Shown: piece by piece, positions 59,932-64,000 of the stretch | How positions within the stretch are numbered: position 1 is the stretch's first letter | Layout: each line of letters starts with the position of its first letter | Origin: Alkalibacillus flavidus | Lineage (GTDB): Bacteria; Bacillota; Bacilli; Bacillales; Alkalibacillaceae | Length of the DNA stretch: 64,000 nucleotides | Assembly (NCBI RefSeq): GCF_040545925.1 | Contig: NZ_JBEPMX010000009.1 | Span: 1-64,000 of the forward strand | Reading direction: 5' to 3' | Notes under the pieces: model-generated | The model's input: the letters and a program-made list of their open reading frames with translations, nothing else | The model's database searches: none | Told to the model about the DNA's origin: nothing | Program-made: the position numbers and the translations under genes

Positions 59932-61597
59932 AACTATTGGATTGTTGGTCTAACGATTGATCAATCGATAAATATTGAATACGATCCTCATATCGATCGA
60001 ACCAACCCGCTTTCGCAACTAAATCTTTGATCGGACCTTTCATATTTGCAATATGAATTTCTACTCCATAATCATCATACTCTTGCATCAATTGATCAAG
60101 CTCATCAACAGCAACAGCATCCATGTCATTGACAGGGGCAAAATCTAGAATGATTCGTTTCGTGTCAGGCTTGTCTTCTGTTAATTGCTCTAATTTATTT
60201 TCTAAAAAGGCAATGTTCGCGAAATACAAGGCCTCATCGACACGGAAAATAATCGTATTATCGAATGTTTTCGCATTCGGATAACGATCGACATTACGAT
60301 AAACGCCTTCATCTTCTAAATAACCCAATTCCGCTGAGTGCGGGTAAGCACTGCGCCAAATAAAGACGATGAGTGACGTCGCAATACCGACTAAAATACC
60401 TGTTTCAATATTCGTTAATAATGTGGCAGCAAACGTGATGACTAACGTCCAACCATCAATTTGACGAATCTTGAATAGGTGAACCGCTTCTTTCACGTCA
60501 ACTAACGAATAAACAGCTACCATAATAATTGCTGCTAATGTTGCTTGTGGTAAATAATAAAACCAATCCGTAAAGAAAATAAGTGTAATAATGATCAAGA
60601 CAGCTGTAAATATACTCGCCATTCCTGTACGTGCACCTGCTTGATAGTTAACCGCTGTACGCGAGAAACCACCTGTGACAGGAAACGCTGAGAAGAATGA
60701 ACCAATGATATTAGCTACACCAAGTCCATTAAGCTCTTGGTTTGAATTAATTTTATAGCCTTCTTTTGACGCGACTTTTTTCGCGACAGCAACGGATTCC
60801 ATGAAACCGACAAAAGAAATCGTTAAAGCAATTGGAAGTAACTGTGTAATTGAATTCCAATCGATTGCCGGCATTGTTAACGTTGGTAAACCAGACGGTA
60901 CATTACCGACAATCGCAACACCTTGATTGTGTAAGTTAAAGCCATAAACAGCTAAACTCGTTACGACAACAACGACCAATGGGCCAGGGATTTTCGGAAC
61001 ATACTTCTTAAACACAACTAAAATGAGAATACTCGCTAGACCGAGACCTAATGTATAACCATGAACTGCATTTAAATTCATAACTGCTTCAGCTAATAAT
61101 CCAACGACGTTCGCATCACTCGGTAGTTCAATCCCTAACAGATCGCTTAATTGTGATAAACCAATAATGATTGCCGCAGCTGATGTAAAACCACTAATGA
61201 CGGCATGTGATAAGAAATTAACTAAAAAGCCGAGTCTGAACAGCCCCATCGCTAGTTGAATCACACCAACCATTAACGCAAGTAATAACGCATACGATAC
61301 GAACTGATCGCTACCTGGTTCAGCTAATGCTGAAACCCCGGTATAAACTAATAACGACACCATCGCCACTGGTCCGACAGCGAGCTGTCTTGATGAACCA
61401 AATAAGGCATATATAATTAATGGAATGGTTGACGCATATAGACCAATGACAGGTGGTAGACCAGCAAGCATCGCATAAGCCATACCTTGAGGAATTAACA
61501 TGATTGCTACGATTAAACCAGCGATGATATCCGCTTTAAAATCCATGCCATTGTAGCGTTTTAACCAATCAACTGATGGTACATATTTACTTAACAT
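59930..61597 (-). CDS. SulP-family anion transporter with STAS domain
   Basis: Transporter of the SLC26/SulP family, moving sulfate, bicarbonate or related anions. The 555-residue protein has 10-14 membrane segments (residues about 20-410), the signature PQGMAYAMLAGLPPVIGLYAS near the N-terminus, and a C-terminal cytoplasmic STAS domain (about 440-545). The substrate cannot be read from sequence. Next to persulfide genes, export or uptake of sulfur oxyanions is plausible; bicarbonate is an alternative. Start ATG 61597 follows GAGGGTG. Confidence 0.92.
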   Translation of the reverse strand: MLSKYVPSVDWLKRYNGMDFKADIIAGLIVAIMLIPQGMAYAMLAGLPPVIGLYASTIPLIIYALFGSSRQLAVGPVAMVSLLVYTGVSALAEPGSDQFVSYALLLALMVGVIQLAMGLFRLGFLVNFLSHAVISGFTSAAAIIIGLSQLSDLLGIELPSDANVVGLLAEAVMNLNAVHGYTLGLGLASILILVVFKKYVPKIPGPLVVVVVTSLAVYGFNLHNQGVAIVGNVPSGLPTLTMPAIDWNSITQLLPIALTISFVGFMESVAVAKKVASKEGYKINSNQELNGLGVANIIGSFFSAFPVTGGFSRTAVNYQAGARTGMASIFTAVLIIITLIFFTDWFYYLPQATLAAIIMVAVYSLVDVKEAVHLFKIRQIDGWTLVITFAATLLTNIETGILVGIATSLIVFIWRSAYPHSAELGYLEDEGVYRNVDRYPNAKTFDNTIIFRVDEALYFANIAFLENKLEQLTEDKPDTKRIILDFAPVNDMDAVAVDELDQLMQEYDDYGVEIHIANMKGPIKDLVAKAGWFDRYEDRIQYLSIDQSLDQQSNS

Positions 61598-61616
61598 GAC
61601 TTCACCCTCTTATATG

Positions 61617-61656
61617 GGCAAAATTTAAGAAGGAGCTGAAAACGCCCCTTCTTAAA
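61617..61656 (-). terminator. Terminator after the rhodanese-MBL gene
   Basis: TTTAAGAAGG-GC/GC-CCTTCTTAAA, a 13-base stem with one mismatch, followed by TTTTG on the minus strand, in the 71-base gap before sulP. Confidence 0.8.
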
Positions 61657-61668
61657 TGAGCCTATTTT

Positions 61669-62799
61669 TTATCTTACTGCACAACGGTTAGGGCCAATTT
61701 CCATTTCACGTTGTTCTTCAAGCTCTGGCGTTTCTTTCCCCATGTTCGTAAAACGAATCTTTTGGTGAGAGTTTGGTTGTGGTGGTAAGTTTTCTGTTAC
61801 CATTTTACGGAACTCTTCTGAATCGTCTACTTGAAGACCATCGTTTTGTTCGAATAATACACCTAATTTTTCTTGGACTGAGCCATCTTCATTCAATTCG
61901 TTCTTGAATGAGAAGTGTGCTGGTAGAACGATTAGATCGTTTGATAGTTCTTTATAACGCTCATATAGTGTTGTACGTAAATCGCCTACCCAATCGTCTG
62001 CTTTACCAGCTAAGTCTGGGCGACCGATTGATTCGATGAAAAGAATGTCACCTGTCATCAAGTATTGGTCGTCAACAACGAATGATGTTGAACCAATTGT
62101 GTGACCTGGTGTGTAAAGTGCTTGAACGTCGATCTTAGATGAACCAACTGTCACTTCATCTTGGTCTTGAATTGGTGTGTAATCGAATTGTACTTCTTCC
62201 GCATCTTTCGGTGGTAGATAGTAAGTTGCACCTGTTTTCTCAGCGATCGTACGGCCACCAGAAATGTGGTCTGCGTGTAAGTGCGTATCGAATACGTGCT
62301 TGATCGTCGCACCTTTTTGCTCAGCGAAGTTAATATACGTATCAACCATACGTGTCGCGTCGATTAACGCCGCTTCACCTTCAGAGATGATCATATATGA
62401 TAGGCAACCTTTACCTAAGCGTACGAACTGATACAGCTCACCGCCACCTTCTAAATCGCCTAATTTAACTGGCTCTAGGTGTTCACTCCACGCTTTCATA
62501 CCGCCTTCTACGGAATAAATGTTGTTAAAGCCTTCGTCAGCTAGTTGTTCAGCAACAAACTGTGACGAACCACCTTTTGCACAAATAACCGCCACATCTT
62601 TGTCTTCTGGAATGTCGTCTTTGATTGGCTCCACGCCATCAATTAGATCGAAATATGGTTTGTTTAAATAGTCAAAGCTGTCACTTTCAACTTTCCAATC
62701 TTCGAAATCTTCTTCGTTACGAACGTCTAATAAGAATAAGTTTTCTTGATTCATCACTTTTTTCGCTAATTGATCAACTGTAATTGTTTCAAAACCCAT
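61669..62799 (-). CDS. Rhodanese-metallo-beta-lactamase fusion (YrkH-like persulfide dioxygenase family)
   Basis: A 376-residue two-domain protein. Residues 1-108 are a rhodanese with Cys73 in CAKGGSS. Residues 120-300 are an ETHE1-type metallo-hydrolase with HLHADH (173-178), His233 in TPGHTIGS, Asp251 and His295. ETHE1-type domains oxidise glutathione or other low-molecular-weight persulfide to sulfite. The order rhodanese then MBL is that of B. subtilis YrkH and is the reverse of staphylococcal CstB. Start ATG 62799 follows GGGGAGG. It is 36 bases downstream of the TusA-rhodanese gene. Confidence 0.9.
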   Translation of the reverse strand: MGFETITVDQLAKKVMNQENLFLLDVRNEEDFEDWKVESDSFDYLNKPYFDLIDGVEPIKDDIPEDKDVAVICAKGGSSQFVAEQLADEGFNNIYSVEGGMKAWSEHLEPVKLGDLEGGGELYQFVRLGKGCLSYMIISEGEAALIDATRMVDTYINFAEQKGATIKHVFDTHLHADHISGGRTIAEKTGATYYLPPKDAEEVQFDYTPIQDQDEVTVGSSKIDVQALYTPGHTIGSTSFVVDDQYLMTGDILFIESIGRPDLAGKADDWVGDLRTTLYERYKELSNDLIVLPAHFSFKNELNEDGSVQEKLGVLFEQNDGLQVDDSEEFRKMVTENLPPQPNSHQKIRFTNMGKETPELEEQREMEIGPNRCAVR

Positions 62800-62834
62800 G
62801 ATTCAATACCTCCCCAAAATTTAAAGTTTATTTT

Positions 62835-63404
62835 TTATTGCTCTAATTCGCCGTCCCATTCACTCATGCCAGGGACTACGTTAGTCACGTTGTTATAGCC
62901 TTTTTCAGACAATGTCTTCGCTGCCATATCACTACGGTTACCAGTACGGCATACGACATAAATATTGTCGTTTTGATCTAATTCATCTAAACGGTTTTCT
63001 AAATCACCAAGTGGAATGGATTTCGCACCTGGGATGTGTCCAAATGCATACTCTGCTGATTCACGCACGTCAACAACCGTCACATTTCCTGAGTCTAGCT
63101 GCTCTTTTAACTGTTCATTATTGACAACATTATCAAATGATTTTTCACTGTCTTCGCTTTCATCATCTGACGCTTTGCGTAAATAGTGCTTTAATGTGTC
63201 ACCTTCTTCATCCGTTCCTAAATACTGATGACCCGCGCGTTCTGCCCACGCTTTAATATCTGCCTTTGAACCTGGGTCAGTCGCTTCAACTAGCAGCACT
63301 TGACCTGCTTCAACATTTTCAATTTCTTTTTTCGTCTTCACAATCGGCATTGGACACGCTAACCCTTTCGCGTCCAACACGTGATCCGTTTTAATCTCTT
63401 TCAT
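62835..63404 (-). CDS. TusA-rhodanese fusion (YrkF-like)
   Basis: A 189-residue sulfur carrier. Residues 1-78 are a TusA domain with the CPMP motif (Cys17), followed by an acidic Ser/Asp/Glu linker (79-90) and a rhodanese domain with Cys152 in CRTGNRS. Such proteins relay persulfide sulfur between partners. B. subtilis YrkF has the same fusion; staphylococcal CstA is a related TusA-rhodanese-TusA protein. Start is ATG 63404, which aligns with YrkF; GTG 63407 is an alternative. It lies 21 bases after the upstream rhodanese. Confidence 0.92.
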   Translation of the reverse strand: MKEIKTDHVLDAKGLACPMPIVKTKKEIENVEAGQVLLVEATDPGSKADIKAWAERAGHQYLGTDEEGDTLKHYLRKASDDESEDSEKSFDNVVNNEQLKEQLDSGNVTVVDVRESAEYAFGHIPGAKSIPLGDLENRLDELDQNDNIYVVCRTGNRSDMAAKTLSEKGYNNVTNVVPGMSEWDGELEQ

Positions 63405-63425
63405 CACACAATCCCTCCTTAAGTA

Positions 63426-63722
63426 TTATTCAGTCGGTCCGTCCCAAGCTAACATGCCGCCGACCATATTTTGTACATTATAACCACGTTCTTTTAAAAA
63501 CTGTGTCGCTTTACCACTACGGCCACCTGAACGGCAAACCATAATATATTCTTCATTTTTATCTAATTCATTCTCACGGAATTCTAATAAGCCGAGTGGA
63601 ATGTTTGTCGCACCTGGAATATGACCTTGCGCTACTTCATCTGTTTCACGCACATCGATTAACTTCACATCTTTATCTTGTTCTAATAAATCCTTCACTT
63701 CATCTGTTGTGATCTCTTTCAT
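63426..63722 (-). CDS. Single-domain rhodanese (sulfurtransferase)
   Basis: A 98-residue rhodanese with active-site Cys63 in CRSGGRS and LIDVRETDEVAQGHIPG. It is a close paralogue of the rhodanese at 58165. Start ATG 63722 follows GTGAGG. It is first in a probable operon with the TusA-rhodanese and rhodanese-MBL genes. Confidence 0.92.
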   Translation of the reverse strand: MKEITTDEVKDLLEQDKDVKLIDVRETDEVAQGHIPGATNIPLGLLEFRENELDKNEEYIMVCRSGGRSGKATQFLKERGYNVQNMVGGMLAWDGPTE

Positions 63723-63753
63723 AATTTATCCTCACTTTCGCCCATGTTCATCT

Positions 63754-63762
63754 ATAGTATCA
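63754..63762 (-). promoter_or_regulatory. Candidate extended -10 promoter of the rhodanese operon
   Basis: TGATACTAT on the minus strand, about 32 bases before the rhodanese at 63722. The -35 is weak and I could not identify a CsoR/CstR-type operator. Confidence 0.35.
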
Positions 63763-63795
63763 TTCATTTACTTGCATTCATGCACTTATTATCAA

Positions 63796-64000
63796 TTAGA
63801 TGAATAGGTTAACTGCGCCGTCTTCACCTTCAGCGATATATGCAGCCACGCCACCTAATTCGATACCATCCATAAGCTCTTCTTCTTTAATACCGAGAAG
63901 ATCCATTGTCATCGTACACGCTAGTAACGTGACGTCTTGTTCTTTCGCCATATCAATTAAGTCTTCAACTGGCATCGCATTGTGCTTCTTCATGACACTT
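63796..64000 (-). CDS. YrkE-like DsrE-fold protein, 3' part only
   Basis: The gene runs off the right edge. The visible C-terminal 67 residues (MKKHNAMPVEDLIDMAKEQD, then ACTMTMDLLGI with a conserved Cys, ending VNLFI) match the C-terminus of B. subtilis YrkE, a DsrE/DsrF-like peroxiredoxin-family protein of about 160 residues. The frame is still open at position 64000 upstream of the internal Met at 63993, so that Met is not the start. It heads the sulfur cluster in this window. Confidence 0.88.
   Translation of the reverse strand, partial: SVMKKHNAMPVEDLIDMAKEQDVTLLACTMTMDLLGIKEEELMDGIELGGVAAYIAEGEDGAVNLFI

Noticed and set aside
1..64000. CRISPR arrays, prophage genes or intact insertion sequences
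   Set aside because: No regularly spaced repeats, integrase, transposase or phage structural genes were found in the window.

Overview
The window is the replication-origin-proximal core region of a low-GC, endospore-forming member of the Bacillaceae. Evidence for this is a near-complete run of Bacillus subtilis order from lysS to tadA/yaaH (read here mostly on the minus strand), a Bacillus-type long SRP RNA, and many sporulation genes (spoIIE, yabP/yabQ, spoVT, fin, csfB, bofA, yabG, sspF, spoVG, yabT/yabS, yaaH). Many proteins are rich in Asp/Glu, which hints at a halophilic or haloalkaliphilic member; that is inference only.

Layout. 1-580: 5' end of a 16S rRNA gene with tandem rrn promoters. 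584-5480: lysS, folate genes folK-folB-folP, hslO, coaX. 5664-14000: ftsH, hprT, tilS, yabT, yabS, spoIIE. 14178-14446: tRNA-Met and tRNA-Glu on the plus strand with promoter and terminator. 14611-14901: a small zinc-ribbon/membrane gene interrupted by one stop codon. 15067-28863: yabR, divIC, yabQ, yabP, rqcP, mazG, yabM, spoVT, mfd, an intergenic repeat, fin, pth, ctc, prs, glmU. 29082-38886: spoVG, purR, ispE, sspF, veg, yabG, ksgA, rnmV, yabE, tatD, metG. 39144: abrB (plus). 39467-46350: rsmI, yabB, yabA, ricT, holB, yaaR, darA, tmk, yaaO. 46538: murB on the plus strand. 47535-51792: csfB, bofA, recR, yaaK, dnaX, SRP RNA, tadA. 51886: yaaH (plus).

From 53161 to the right edge the B. subtilis-like order ends. 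This accessory part holds a DUF3891 gene, a PfpI-family gene, a solitary lysine/ornithine N-monooxygenase, an acetyl-CoA synthetase with a CcpA-like site, and a sulfur/persulfide cluster: two single-domain rhodaneses, a TusA-rhodanese fusion, a rhodanese-metallo-beta-lactamase fusion, SulP and TauE/SafE anion transporters, a DUF202 membrane protein and the 3' end of a YrkE-like gene. It resembles the yrkE-yrkJ region of B. subtilis and the CstR-controlled sulfide genes of staphylococci.

Compared with B. subtilis the conserved part lacks dusB/yazB, cysK-pabBAC, yabJ, yazA, yaaL and xpaC/yaaN, and has murB inserted. I see no clearly new biological system. The most notable local features are the interrupted zinc-ribbon gene, the sulfur cluster, the lone N-hydroxylase and several well-formed sporulation and stress promoters. 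Many start codons were moved from the longest open frame to a GTG, TTG or ATG correctly spaced from a Shine-Dalgarno sequence.
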